From: Anaerolineaceae bacterium UBA1415
GTDB taxonomy: Bacteria > Chloroflexota > Anaerolineae > Anaerolineales > Anaerolineaceae
Reading direction: 5' to 3'
Length of the DNA stretch: 64,000 nt
Assembly (NCBI GenBank): GCA_002305635.1
Contig: DBPR01000029.1
Span: forward strand, 104,092 to 168,091
Shown here: in pieces, positions 9,256 through 17,299 of the stretch
Numbering within the stretch: position 1 is the first letter of the stretch
How the letters are laid out: each line of letters starts with the position of its first letter
Program-made: the position numbers and the translations under genes
Notes under the pieces: generated by a model
What the model saw: the letters and a program-made list of their open reading frames with translations, nothing else
Told to the model about the DNA's origin: nothing
Database searches by the model: none

Positions 9256-10101
9256 AAGGTCGCGGGCGCTGCAAAAAGCCAGCGCTTTCGGGCCGGTATG
9301 AATACCGATGACCGGTCCGGTGCTGCTCACTATCAATTCCACCGGTTTGGCAATTTTAAGGATCTTTTCTTTTAACTCCATGGCATGTTCATGCGCGTTG
9401 GCATGCATGATCGCCAGGCGGTGATTCTGAAGATCGGGTACAAGCTTCAGGAAGGTTGAAACCAAACCTTCTTTGAGTGAATTATAAGTCCGGCGCAAGC
9501 TAATCGGCTCGATCTTGCCTTGTTGGGTGGTGATGGCAACCAGCGGTTTGACCGGAAAAGCATTATTCAGGAGTCGGAAGAGGTGAGCAAGACGCCCTCC
9601 ACGGGTTGCCCAGACAAAACTATCCAAACCGGCTAAAAAGACCGCTGACTTGCGAACCTCGTCAATTTTTCGCAGGACTTCATCAATGGACTTTCCCAGC
9701 GCGGCCAGGCGGGCGCCTGCCAAAAGCTGCCAACCGGCTGTCATGCTTATGCTGCAGGAGTTGACAACATGAATGGGGATGTCGAAATCTCGGGCGGCCT
9801 GTTGGGCGGTCGAGTTGATGGCGCTAAAGGCGGCGCTGACGGTCATGCAGACGATCTGGGTGGCGCCATCTCGTATGGCCTGATCGAACGCCATGCCGAA
9901 TTCGGCAATACTTGGTGTGGAAGAAGTTGGAATGACCGGGTCGGATTGTATTCGCCGGAAAAATTCTTCGGGCTGTATGTCGACGCGGTCGGCGTATTGT
10001 TGGTCTCCCCAGATAACGTGAGTGGGAACGGAGCGAATATCAAACTCCTGCATCAGTTCAGCAGGGATATCCGCGCTGCTATCGGTAATAAATTTGATCA
10101 T
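9253..10101 (-). CDS. DegV family fatty-acid-binding protein
   Basis: A 282-residue DegV/FakB protein, a family that binds fatty acids and presents them to a fatty acid kinase. The N-terminal signature IKFITDSSADIP, the PTSSTPS segment that contacts the fatty-acid carboxylate, and the C-terminal VIGIHTGPKALAF region are all present. The longest frame begins at 10170. ATG 10101 is preferred because GGAAGG lies 9 bases upstream and the protein then starts exactly at the conserved strand. No FakA (Dak-type kinase) lies in the window, so the pathway link is from family knowledge only. Confidence 0.88.
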   Translation of the reverse strand: MIKFITDSSADIPAELMQEFDIRSVPTHVIWGDQQYADRVDIQPEEFFRRIQSDPVIPTSSTPSIAEFGMAFDQAIRDGATQIVCMTVSAAFSAINSTAQQAARDFDIPIHVVNSCSISMTAGWQLLAGARLAALGKSIDEVLRKIDEVRKSAVFLAGLDSFVWATRGGRLAHLFRLLNNAFPVKPLVAITTQQGKIEPISLRRTYNSLKEGLVSTFLKLVPDLQNHRLAIMHANAHEHAMELKEKILKIAKPVELIVSSTGPVIGIHTGPKALAFCSARDL

Positions 10102-10250
10102 GAGTGTCATCCTTCCAAATGTAAAAACACCTTGCAACCAAGAAGTTTCGATTCTATAGATGGCTGTCAAAAAAATGTGACCTTTGTCATACTGTCAAAT
10201 TGGCTTTTGGATATTTGCCCAAAAGAAGCTTTTGCATGGTACCCAGATGA

Positions 10251-10256
10251 TATAAT
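10251..10256 (+). promoter_or_regulatory. candidate -10 box of the MFS gene
   Basis: TATAAT lies 19 bases before the start codon. No -35 hexamer is found at standard spacing. The leader would be short and lacks a clear ribosome site. Confidence 0.3.
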
Positions 10257-10274
10257 TTTCTCAGAGTCTGCTCC

Positions 10275-11462
10275 ATGAACGAGACAAAGCGAATCCAAAC
10301 CCTTTTCAAACTGTACTTTTTCCTGATCTTTGGCGCGCTTGGGACGCTTGTCAACTATGCCCCTCTCTATTTCAAACAGATCAACTTCTCCGGGACGCAG
10401 ATCAGCACCATCCTTGTTTTGGGCTCGGTCATGCTGATCCTGATCGCCCCAAAATACGGTCTGATTTTCGACACTGCCAAAAACAAACGCAATGTTCTGC
10501 TGGTTTCGATCCTTGTGATGGCTGCCTCGCTGGGGACGATCGGATATTTCAAAGCGTTCATACCCATTCTGATCCTGTGGGTCATCTACCGGATTGTCAA
10601 CGGGCCGCTCTATTCCATTTCAGAAAACCTTTCCTATGGGGTAATAACGACCCAAAACAACAGTTTTGGCGGAATTCGACTCTGGGGCTCAATAGGATTC
10701 GCAGTCGCGGCGTGGATCGGCGGGTGGACCTACCAACTTTATGGCTTGCAGGCCAACAATCTGCTCTTTTTTACTCTGATGGGTCTAAGCGCCCTGGTCT
10801 TGCTGCGGATGCCCGCGAGCGTCTTTGAGATCGAAAAAGATGCAGGGACGCGCGATCTTTCCCTGCGCGAAGTGTTCAAACTGATCGTGGACAACCGCTT
10901 TTTGCTGCTGATGGCGCTCGCGCTGGCCCTTTCTGATCCGGTGCAGGATGGCGTGCGTTCTTTTGAAAATATTTATCTCGAAAACCTTGGCGTTCAGGCG
11001 GGAATGATCGGGTTGGCGAACATGCTCAGCGCCCTGACAGAAGTGCCTTTCATGAGCTATGCCGATCGGGTCATCCATAAATTCGGCATTCGGCGGATCA
11101 TCCTCTTCGTCTTTGTTTTTGATATTCTCAGGCGTCTATCAGTTTGGTTCTTCCCGTCTGCAGGGATGGTCTTTACTACCAGCGTAATGAATTCGATCAG
11201 TTTTACTTTTCGCCTGGTTTGTTCGATCACTCTGGTCAATCTTTGTCTGCCCAAACAGGTCACCAGCGCGGCAAATGCATTTGTTGGCGTGACGCTATTC
11301 AGCCTGGGCTATGTCATCAGCAACGCGCTTGGCGGGCTGATCTATGATAGCTGGGGCAACCGACCCATCTATCTGATGGGCGCGGCTTTTAGCTTGCTCT
11401 CCCTGATGCTCGCCTTGAGCGCGGGTGAGCTGCAATTGGCGGAAAAAAAACAGGCAAATTGA
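10275..11462 (+). CDS. MFS transporter (MFS_1-like / nucleoside-H+ symporter-like)
   Basis: A 395-residue protein with about 12 hydrophobic segments and a short loop near residue 60 (PKYGLIFDTAKNKRNVLL) matching the conserved inter-helix 2-3 loop of MFS carriers. The second-half repeat is visible around SYADRVIHKFGIRRII. It resembles the MFS_1-like group that includes PPP-type permeases and LacY/NupG relatives. The substrate cannot be told. The spacer before it contains TATAAT at 10251-10256. It precedes dnaN by about 100 bases with no sign of co-regulation. Confidence 0.75.
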   Translation: MNETKRIQTLFKLYFFLIFGALGTLVNYAPLYFKQINFSGTQISTILVLGSVMLILIAPKYGLIFDTAKNKRNVLLVSILVMAASLGTIGYFKAFIPILILWVIYRIVNGPLYSISENLSYGVITTQNNSFGGIRLWGSIGFAVAAWIGGWTYQLYGLQANNLLFFTLMGLSALVLLRMPASVFEIEKDAGTRDLSLREVFKLIVDNRFLLLMALALALSDPVQDGVRSFENIYLENLGVQAGMIGLANMLSALTEVPFMSYADRVIHKFGIRRIILFVFVFDILRRLSVWFFPSAGMVFTTSVMNSISFTFRLVCSITLVNLCLPKQVTSAANAFVGVTLFSLGYVISNALGGLIYDSWGNRPIYLMGAAFSLLSLMLALSAGELQLAEKKQAN

Positions 11463-11525
11463 AAATGGCTGTCGCTCATGGCATTTGTGTTGTGTCAAAT
11501 AATGGTAAAAAACGCACGATGTAGG

Positions 11526-11531
11526 TATAAT
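11526..11531 (+). promoter_or_regulatory. candidate -10 box of dnaN
   Basis: TATAAT lies 35 bases before the dnaN ATG, followed by an ACGGAGG ribosome site. The -35 region is weak. Confidence 0.4.
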
Positions 11532-11565
11532 TAACTGAATTAATTGGCCATTAACGGAGGATTCA

Positions 11566-12702
11566 ATGAAAGCAACCGTTCAGCAACAACAACTCGCCCA
11601 TGGTGTTAGCACCGTTTCCCGCGCAGTAACTTCCCGCAGCTCTTTGGCTGTGCTCTCTAACATCCTGATCAAGACCGATAACGGGCGTTTGCGCCTTTCG
11701 GCAACCAATCTTGAGTTGGGGATCAGCGCCTGGATCGGCGCAAAAGTTGAAGAAGAAGGCGCGATCACGGTGCCTTCCAGAACTTTTGTGGACCTTGTCA
11801 GCAATTTGCCCAACGAAGAAGTGACCCTGATCGTGGACGAACGCACGCAAAGCCTGAACGTGAAATGCGGCACCTTGAATACCGATATTAAAGGCATCAG
11901 CGCCGAAGAGTTCCCGCCCATGCCGTCTCCTGATCTTGAGGACGCGATTACCCTGAATGTTGAAAACTTCAAAGAGCAAATCCAACAGGTTGCTTTCGCG
12001 GCCTCAACTGACGACGCCCGACCGAACCTGACAGGCGTTCAAATGATGTTTGAGGGTAATAAGCTGGAAATGGCTGCCACGGATGGGTATCGGATCTCCA
12101 TTGCCAAAACTGAAATGGCTCAGAAGGTGCCTCAGGACTTTAAGGCTTTGGTGCCAGCCCGCGCGCTATCGGAATTGAGCAGGATTGCCGTTGATAATAA
12201 CGATGCCCTGATGATGGCTTTCCCCTCCGGCCGCGGTCAGGTGATCTTCCATACCAGGGACGCCGAATTGGTGTCCCAGCTGATCGAAGGCACCTTCCCC
12301 AATTATGCTGCTATCATTCCTCCTTCCTTTAAAACGCGTACGGTGCTTTCAACCGCTCAGCTGCTGAAGGCCTGCAAACAAACTGAAATTATTGCCCGTG
12401 AAGGCAGTTATATCGCCAGGTTTGACATTCAGCCAGAAGCCGAGGGCGACCGAGGCTCCATGCTGGAGATCTCAGCCCATTCGGAGCAGACCGGTTCTTC
12501 CGAGGTTGTGGTGGACGCTTCCATAGATGGTGTGCCTTTGTTGATCTCTTTCAACATCAAACTTTTCCGTGAGGCTCTGGAAGTGATCAAGAGCCCGAAT
12601 GTGATTTTTGAGACCAACGCGGCTCATACCCTGGGCATGCTGCACGGCGTTGGAGATGAGAAGTTTGTCCACATCATCATGCCGATCAATACAGCAAGAT
12701 AG
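11566..12702 (+). CDS. dnaN: DNA polymerase III sliding clamp (beta subunit)
   Basis: This is the beta clamp that encircles DNA and tethers DNA polymerase III and repair polymerases. At 378 residues it has the normal length for three clamp domains. Typical pieces are LSNILIKTDNGRLRLSATNLELGIS in domain 1, EEFPPMP, RPNLTGVQMMFEGNKLEMAATDGYRIS in domain 2, and the C-terminal HIIMPI tail that forms the protein-binding pocket. An AGGAGG-like site (ACGGAGG) precedes the ATG. In many bacteria dnaN follows dnaA. Here it stands alone between an MFS gene and a flavin reductase, and it ends at a perfect hairpin terminator. Confidence 0.95.
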   Translation: MKATVQQQQLAHGVSTVSRAVTSRSSLAVLSNILIKTDNGRLRLSATNLELGISAWIGAKVEEEGAITVPSRTFVDLVSNLPNEEVTLIVDERTQSLNVKCGTLNTDIKGISAEEFPPMPSPDLEDAITLNVENFKEQIQQVAFAASTDDARPNLTGVQMMFEGNKLEMAATDGYRISIAKTEMAQKVPQDFKALVPARALSELSRIAVDNNDALMMAFPSGRGQVIFHTRDAELVSQLIEGTFPNYAAIIPPSFKTRTVLSTAQLLKACKQTEIIAREGSYIARFDIQPEAEGDRGSMLEISAHSEQTGSSEVVVDASIDGVPLLISFNIKLFREALEVIKSPNVIFETNAAHTLGMLHGVGDEKFVHIIMPINTAR

Positions 12703-12721
12703 GCTAAATTAAGTTAATGAA

Positions 12722-12755
12722 AACACACCCCGCAAAACGGGGTGTGTTTGTTTTA
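12722..12755 (+). terminator. rho-independent terminator of dnaN
   Basis: Perfect 12 bp arms (AAACACACCCCG / CGGGGTGTGTTT) enclose a CAAAA loop and are followed by a T-rich stretch. The flanking A residues allow it to work on the other strand for the convergent reductase gene as well. Confidence 0.9.
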
Positions 12756-12805
12756 TCAGCAGCCTGATCGTTTGCTTCCTGCGATAGGCTATGCTAAAGA
12801 AAGCC

Positions 12806-13357
12806 TTATGAATAACGCTGGATCAGTTGCACGAATGTGTTGATCACGGACTGGAGGAACTGGAGCGTATCCTGATTGGTGATCTTGCCGTCTTCGCCGA
12901 GCAGTTTGTTGAAACCTGCGATGTAGGCTTCGGGCTGCCCTACCAGGGGCATGTTCAGGAATGATAAAACCTGGCGCAGGTGATTACTGGCCAAAGCCCC
13001 GGAAAGGTTGCCGGGAGATTGGCTGACGACCAAGGCGGGTTTACCGTTCCAGACTGACTGTCCGTAAGGGCGGGAGCCGATATCCAGCGCGTTTTTCAAG
13101 GCCGCGGGGAAGGAGCGGTTGTGCTCGGGGGTAACAAACAAGACAGCATCGGCAGAGCGAATCTGATCCCGAAAAGCGGTGTACTGGTCTGGAGACCCGG
13201 CGCTGTCATAGTCCTGATTATAAAGGGGTAGCTGGTCGATCTGAACAAATTCAGCCTGATAGCCTTCAGGGAGAAGACCGATCAGGTTTTGAGCCAGTTG
13301 TAGGCTATAGGAATTTTTACGGATGGATCCGACGATCACTGCGATTTTTTTACTCAT
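12806..13357 (-). CDS. NAD(P)H-dependent FMN reductase (flavodoxin-fold)
   Basis: A 183-residue protein of the NADPH-dependent FMN reductase/chromate reductase-like family. It binds FMN at the GSIRKNSYS loop after the first strand (residues 11-19), and uses NAD(P)H to reduce flavin, quinones or chromate. The second conserved motif, TPEHNRSFPAALKNALD, contacts the flavin ring, and VVSQSPGNLSGALA follows. The length is normal. It converges on dnaN and shares the terminator between them. The physiological substrate is not readable. Confidence 0.85.
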   Translation of the reverse strand: MSKKIAVIVGSIRKNSYSLQLAQNLIGLLPEGYQAEFVQIDQLPLYNQDYDSAGSPDQYTAFRDQIRSADAVLFVTPEHNRSFPAALKNALDIGSRPYGQSVWNGKPALVVSQSPGNLSGALASNHLRQVLSFLNMPLVGQPEAYIAGFNKLLGEDGKITNQDTLQFLQSVINTFVQLIQRYS

Positions 13358-13458
13358 GCTTCACCTCAAAGTGTAATTTCAAAAGATTGCCTTAACTATC
13401 ATTGTTTTAAGCTTGGATGGCAATGTTTTGTCCAGGCTTTGTCGAATGCGGGTTGATA

Positions 13459-13602
13459 AGTAAAATCAATATCCTTTCGATCCCTATCCTCGCAGCATGC
13501 TGCAAGGTATTTCGGGTTCTCACCTTACGGGACGGGTTTTGAGGACGGTTTCGTAACAAGCTACGGAGAAATGCCCTCATTCTTATTATAAAGATTCTAA
13601 TT
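13459..13602 (+). repeat. interspersed repeat, copy 1 (interrupted)
   Basis: Its left block, starting AGTAAAATCA and ending CGCAGCA, and its right block, around CAAGCTACGGAGAAATGCCC, both recur in reverse orientation at 24141-24225. Here the two blocks are separated by about 55 extra bases. The blocks are roughly 80-85% alike by eye. Confidence 0.5.
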
Positions 13603-13896
13603 AACGGGCTGGATATCAGCGATTAATAAACCTTCTTGTTAAGTGATCGGAGTCCCTGCCCAATACCGTACGTGGGCTTGTGACCTTGTGGAAACGATCA
13701 TGGTCGGCTGTCAAGTAGTACTAACTGCCTAAAGGCTCAATGTTTGGCCTTCCCCATGCATGATCAACGTCATCAAGCAATCATGATATACATTTTTAAT
13801 GTCAGATTTCAATCGATCTCGCCTGCGAATATTGGTCAAAAAACCTTGCATTCATAAAAGGTGCTGACAGCCTCATTAAAGAAGTACTGTTAAGAT

Positions 13897-13960
13897 AAAC
13901 ACGGTTAGGAAACACGGTTAGGTCACAACACGGTTAGGAAAAACGCTGTTAGGAAAAACG
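13897..13960 (+). repeat. degenerate ~15 bp tandem repeat upstream of tRNA promoter
   Basis: Units of the form AACACGGTTAGGAAA occur four times with drift; the last reads AACGCTGTTAGGAAA. They end directly at the -35 box of the tRNA promoter. Confidence 0.65.
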
Positions 13961-13961
13961 C

Positions 13962-13990
13962 TTGACACTAACGAAGCTTTTGCCTATAAT
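13962..13990 (+). promoter_or_regulatory. consensus sigma-70-type promoter of tRNA-Asn
   Basis: A perfect TTGACA (13962-13967), a 17-base spacer and a perfect TATAAT (13985-13990) stand 12 bases before the mature tRNA 5' end. It is the strongest promoter match I found in the window, as expected for a stable RNA gene. Confidence 0.9.
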
Positions 13991-14002
13991 AAGCACTTGC
14001 CT

Positions 14003-14075
14003 TCCCTGGTAGCTCAATCGGCAGAGCGGGCGGCTGTTAACCGCTAGGTTAGAGGTTCGAGTCCTCTCCGGGGAG
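14003..14075 (+). tRNA. tRNA-Asn (GTT)
   Basis: A full cloverleaf folds. The acceptor is TCCCTGG / CCGGGGA with one G-T pair and the D stem is GCTC / GAGC. The anticodon stem is GGCGG / CCGCT around the loop CTGTTAA (anticodon GTT). The T stem is AGAGG / CCTCT with TTCGAGT. The discriminator is G and CCA is not encoded, so it must be added by the nucleotidyltransferase. A hairpin with a T run follows at once. Confidence 0.95.
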
Positions 14076-14084
14076 CTGAAAATG

Positions 14085-14111
14085 AGTCTCTGGAAACAGG
14101 GGCTTTTTTTT
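14085..14111 (+). terminator. terminator after tRNA-Asn
   Basis: Eight-pair stem AGTCTCTG / CAGGGGCT (with G-T pairs), a GAAA tetraloop, then seven T residues. It separates the two tRNA genes into different transcripts. Confidence 0.85.
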
Positions 14112-14123
14112 CAAACAGCGTGC

Positions 14124-14129
14124 TATAAT
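14124..14129 (+). promoter_or_regulatory. candidate -10 box of tRNA-Lys
   Basis: TATAAT lies 12 bases before the tRNA, the same distance as for tRNA-Asn. The -35 region falls in the T run of the preceding terminator and is poor. Confidence 0.5.
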
Positions 14130-14141
14130 TGGCATGTATAT

Positions 14142-14214
14142 GGTCCTGTAGCTCAATTGGCAGAGCAAGCGCCTCTTAAGCGTTAGGTTCTCGGTTCGAG
14201 TCCGAGCAGGATCA
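14142..14214 (+). tRNA. tRNA-Lys (CTT)
   Basis: Acceptor GGTCCTG / CAGGATC with one G-T pair, D stem GCTC / GAGC, anticodon stem AGCGC / GCGTT around CTCTTAA (anticodon CTT), T stem CTCGG / CCGAG with TTCGAGT. The discriminator is A and no CCA is encoded. The 3' half from the variable loop on is echoed three times downstream in a broken form. Confidence 0.95.
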
Positions 14215-14370
14215 TTTCTTTATTAACCAAAGTGTTAGGTTCTCGGTTCCACGTCCCGGACGACCGGGAGGCTGCGCACTCCGAACAAGATCATTTTTCT
14301 TTTTAAACCTTCTTATTGTGGGAAAAAAATGTCCGCAGGGCTGGTACTGCCCAAAGCCTTCGCCCATTGG

Positions 14371-14424
14371 GAGAAGGCGCCCGAAGGGCGGACTGCATGC
14401 GCTCTGGATATCAGAGTGAGGGGC
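14371..14424 (+). repeat. interspersed palindromic repeat core, copy A
   Basis: The core reads GGGCGGACTGCATGCGCTCT, then GGATATCAGAG; CTCTG..CAGAG forms a small hairpin. Related copies are at 14621-14673 on the same strand and at 38541-38596 on the other strand. Confidence 0.7.
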
Positions 14425-14620
14425 TATTCAACGTCATAGGTTGATTGCGTGCAAGTTCCTTTTTCCTTAGGTAAGAATTAAAATCTAAGGTTTTCGGCTC
14501 CACGTTCCGGGCGACCTGTAGGACTCACCCTCCGAGCAAGATCATTCAACTCCTCATCCACCACTTCGTGGTTCCCCTTCTCCTAAAGTAGAAGGCTTTA
14601 AGCATATCCTTGTCTGGTTT

Positions 14621-14673
14621 GAAGGTGCCCGCAGGGCGGACTGCATGCGCTCTGAATATCAGAGTGAGGGGCT
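14621..14673 (+). repeat. interspersed palindromic repeat core, copy B
   Basis: Nearly identical to copy A from GGGCGGACTGCATGCGCTCT onward; the hairpin reads CTCTGAATATCAGAG. Confidence 0.7.
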
Positions 14674-14951
14674 ATTCAACGCCATAGGTTGAGTGCGTGC
14701 AATGACGTTCTTTTTCTGAGTAAAAATTAAAATCTTAGGTTCTCGCTTCTACGTCCCGGGCGACCGAGATAAGGCTTCGCACTTCGAGCTGGATCATTCC
14801 ACTCCTCATCCACCCCTTCGTGGTCCCCCTTTTCCTAAAGTAGAAGGCTTAAAGCATATCCTTGTCTGGTGTGAAGGTACCACCAGGGCGGATGAAGGCT
14901 TAAAGCGCATTTGATGATACAATCCCGCCAATCATTTACTTGAGGTGCAGG

Positions 14952-15758
14952 ATGTCAGACTCACGTCAGATCGTCAAGAACTACTACGACCAAAACGCCG
15001 AACGCGAATGGGAGCGGCTTGAGCGCCACCCCTTTGAATTCGCCATTACTACGCGTATGATGGACCGCTACATTCAGCCCGGTGATTCCATTCTCGATAT
15101 CGGCGGAGGTCCTGGCCGCTACGCCTTGCACTATCTATCGAAAGGTAGCGATGTACTCCTCTCTGATCTTTCGCAGGGAAATATCGACCTGGCCCTTAAG
15201 CAAGCTCAGAAACAAGGACTTTCCTTGAACGCGATCGTCTGCGACGCGCTGCAGATCGAGCAAGTGACCCAGGAAAAATTCGATCACGTTTTCCTGATGG
15301 GTCCGCTCTACCACCTGATGGAAGAAACCGAACGTGCTCAGGCGGTGAAAGCAGCGCTGGCGATGCTCAAACCAGGCGGCATTCTCTATGCCTCTTTTCT
15401 GATAATGTTCTCCGGTATTATCTACATGCTGCGCGAAGGACAGGAAATCCTCATCGACCCCAACGAAGAGGAGTGGATAAACGCCATGCGGCAACAGATA
15501 TCCTGGGGCGGCAATGCCTTTACGCGCGCTTTCTTCACCGACCAGGACGAAATCCTCCCCTTCATGAAGCAATTCGATCTGGAGATCCTGCACTTTTTCG
15601 GGCAGGAGGGCATTACATCGCAACAAACATATTCCTTGCAAAACCAGTCCGAAGAAGTCCAAAAGGCCTGGATCAATCTTTCCATCGCCCTGTGCGAAAT
15701 GCCGAGATACCTCAGCCACTCCGAGCACGCGATGGTGATCGCAAGAAAGCCAATTTAG
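14952..15758 (+). CDS. Class I SAM-dependent methyltransferase
   Basis: A 268-residue Rossmann-fold methyltransferase. Motif I is ILDIGGGPGRYALHY, followed by the acidic LLSDLS at the end of strand 2 and FDHVFLMGPLYHL at motif IV. The pattern matches the Methyltransf_11/25 type that acts on small molecules, but the acceptor cannot be told. The longest frame starts at TTG 14940. ATG 14952 is better placed after GAGGTGCAGG and starts the protein at MSDSRQIVKNYYDQNA, a typical family beginning. It is the first of a same-strand series running to about 18.7 kb. Confidence 0.85.
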   Translation: MSDSRQIVKNYYDQNAEREWERLERHPFEFAITTRMMDRYIQPGDSILDIGGGPGRYALHYLSKGSDVLLSDLSQGNIDLALKQAQKQGLSLNAIVCDALQIEQVTQEKFDHVFLMGPLYHLMEETERAQAVKAALAMLKPGGILYASFLIMFSGIIYMLREGQEILIDPNEEEWINAMRQQISWGGNAFTRAFFTDQDEILPFMKQFDLEILHFFGQEGITSQQTYSLQNQSEEVQKAWINLSIALCEMPRYLSHSEHAMVIARKPI

Positions 15759-15878
15759 CCATTGATAGGAATTGGTTCGGATTCCTGACCTCAGTCACCT
15801 TCACAAGCACCCTATAAACCTTAGATAATCTATCGCTGGCTTTCCGCGGGAAGGGTAAGATTATTTATGAGGTGTAAG

Positions 15879-16094
15879 ATGAAAACGATCATAAAATACT
15901 ACACAAGCCAATCTGCCGCCAACCGCGCCATTTCAAGAATGGAAGCACGCGGATTTCGTGTGATATCTGTCCAAACTGTCGACCGAGGCTGGTCTTTGCT
16001 CAAAACCGGCTGCCTGGGTTTGATCTTTTTGCCCCTGGCTCTGCTCGGAAAGCGCAAACCCATCATTCAGGTGACCTTCCAAAGGACACAATAG
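15879..16094 (+). CDS. Small hypothetical protein with one membrane segment
   Basis: A 71-residue protein from ATG 15879, which follows GAGGTG. The first half is basic and mixed (MKTIIKYYTSQSAANRAISR) and resembles short beta-alpha modules. Residues about 43-57 (TGCLGLIFLPLALLG) form one hydrophobic segment. The stop is 2 bases before the next methyltransferase start, so it is probably translated and coupled to it. I recognise no family. Confidence 0.6.
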   Translation: MKTIIKYYTSQSAANRAISRMEARGFRVISVQTVDRGWSLLKTGCLGLIFLPLALLGKRKPIIQVTFQRTQ

Positions 16095-16096
16095 AC

Positions 16097-16714
16097 ATGA
16101 CAGAAGTTTCCATTTTTAACGATTGGGCTGAAAACTACAATCATGATGTGAGCGATGAGGAATTTCCCTTCGCTGGCTACAATCAGGTGTTGGACACAAT
16201 CGCAGGCAAGATACTGGCAAGAAAAGGCGCCAGCGTCCTCGACCTTGGCATTGGCACCGGTCAGCTCGCCAGGCGGTTTTATGAAGCCGGGCATCTGGTG
16301 ACCGGCATCGATTTTTCGGAAGGGATGCTCCAGATCGCGCGTCAGTGCATGCCCCTGGCAGAATTGATCACAGCAGATTTTGCGTCAGAAATGCCAAAAG
16401 AGATCGAAGGGCGTAGGTTCGACTTCATTGTCATGACCTACGCTTTCCATCACATCCCATACCAGCGGCAAGCCAACTTTTTATCGAAATTAGCGGGCTA
16501 TCTCAACGCAGATGGGCAGGTCCTGATCGGCGACATCCTATTCCCCAATCAGCAGGCGATGCAAGCCTGTCAGGCGCGTTACCCTGACGGGTGGGATGAT
16601 GAGGAATATTATATGATCTGGGAGAAACTTCAGCCCCAGCTCGATGGGTTTCAATCCGAACTGATTGAAATCCCTCCATACGCTGGAGTTCTTGGCCTCA
16701 AGCCAGCATTTTGA
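16097..16714 (+). CDS. Class I SAM-dependent methyltransferase (YrrT-like)
   Basis: A 205-residue methyltransferase. Motif I is VLDLGIGTGQLARRF, the acidic loop is VTGIDFSEGML, and FDFIVMTYAFHHIP is the motif IV region. The N-terminal IFNDWAENYNHDVS resembles the YrrT/AdoMet-dependent small methyltransferases of Firmicutes. The substrate is unknown. It begins right after the small membrane protein gene and is followed 70 bases later by a flavodoxin gene on the same strand. Confidence 0.82.
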   Translation: MTEVSIFNDWAENYNHDVSDEEFPFAGYNQVLDTIAGKILARKGASVLDLGIGTGQLARRFYEAGHLVTGIDFSEGMLQIARQCMPLAELITADFASEMPKEIEGRRFDFIVMTYAFHHIPYQRQANFLSKLAGYLNADGQVLIGDILFPNQQAMQACQARYPDGWDDEEYYMIWEKLQPQLDGFQSELIEIPPYAGVLGLKPAF

Positions 16715-16783
16715 CGCTAATCTCAGATTCTATTAAGGATTAACCCAATCTTTTTTCGGTTAAACTAATCTCTGGGAGTCGCT

Positions 16784-17299
16784 ATGAAAAAAACACTTGT
16801 CCTCTATAAATCCAAAACCGGGTTCTCGGAGAAGTACGCTCGTTGGATCGCTGAAGAGCTCGATTGCGATCTGGCAGAATTTAGTGCCTTTGATCAATCC
16901 AGCCTGCAAAACTACCAACTGATCATTTATGGCGCCGGGCTTTATGCCGGGCAGATCAACGGCATCGGCAAGATCAAACGCAGGATGCAAGACCACCCGC
17001 AGATAATCTGGGTGGTCTTCGCTACCGGTGCCACGCCTGACAAGCAAGCCTATGAAGAACTGGTTTTCAAAAGCAATTTCCGTAAGGGCGAGGCTCGTCC
17101 AGCCCACTTTTTTTACCTGCTGGCTGGTATCGATTACGAGAAGATGGGGGTTTTCAATCGCCTCCTGATGAAGATCTTTGCCGGCATGGCGGCCAAAAAG
17201 CAAGGCACGACTGTGCCCAAAAAGCAAACTTCCGTTGACCTTAGCAATCGGGTTTATATCGAAGAACTTTTGCGCTACGTCCGCTTAAAGGGGCGATAA
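16784..17299 (+). CDS. Flavodoxin-domain protein (Flavodoxin_5 / HemG-like)
   Basis: A 171-residue flavodoxin-fold protein. The FMN phosphate loop is near the N-terminus (YKSKTGFSEKYARWIAEEL, residues 8-26) and is followed by LIIYGAGLYAGQINGI, typical of the flavodoxin_5 group. That group includes menaquinone-dependent protoporphyrinogen oxidase HemG and stand-alone flavodoxins. No other haem gene is near, so a general electron carrier is equally possible. GGGAG precedes the ATG, and the stop codon abuts the next start. Confidence 0.8.
   Translation: MKKTLVLYKSKTGFSEKYARWIAEELDCDLAEFSAFDQSSLQNYQLIIYGAGLYAGQINGIGKIKRRMQDHPQIIWVVFATGATPDKQAYEELVFKSNFRKGEARPAHFFYLLAGIDYEKMGVFNRLLMKIFAGMAAKKQGTTVPKKQTSVDLSNRVYIEELLRYVRLKGR

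Larger units (their letters stand above)
13358..13998. other. non-coding stretch before the tRNA genes
   Basis: No gene is supported. It holds a copy of an interspersed repeat (13459-13602), the ~15 bp tandem ACGGTTAGG repeat (13897-13960) and a strong sigma-70-like promoter (13962-13990). The middle, 13603-13896, shows no recognisable feature. Confidence 0.5.
14215..14900 (+). repeat. ~250 bp tandem repeat carrying broken tRNA-Lys 3' halves
   Basis: About two and a half units follow tRNA-Lys. Each starts with a tRNA-like piece (14232-14296, 14484-14546, 14733-14797; spacing ~253 and ~249). That piece reads like the tRNA from the variable loop to the discriminator, but about 30 bases containing ACGTCCCGGGCGACC are inserted inside the T loop. 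A CTCATCC..TTCGTGG..CTTCTCC palindromic block and the core repeat listed separately fill the rest of each unit. No gene is supported here. Confidence 0.7.

Noticed and set aside
13358..14900. Possible CRISPR array in the 13-15 kb repeat region
   Set aside because: Units of about 250 bp with drift and no short identical repeats separated by unique spacers; no cas genes nearby.
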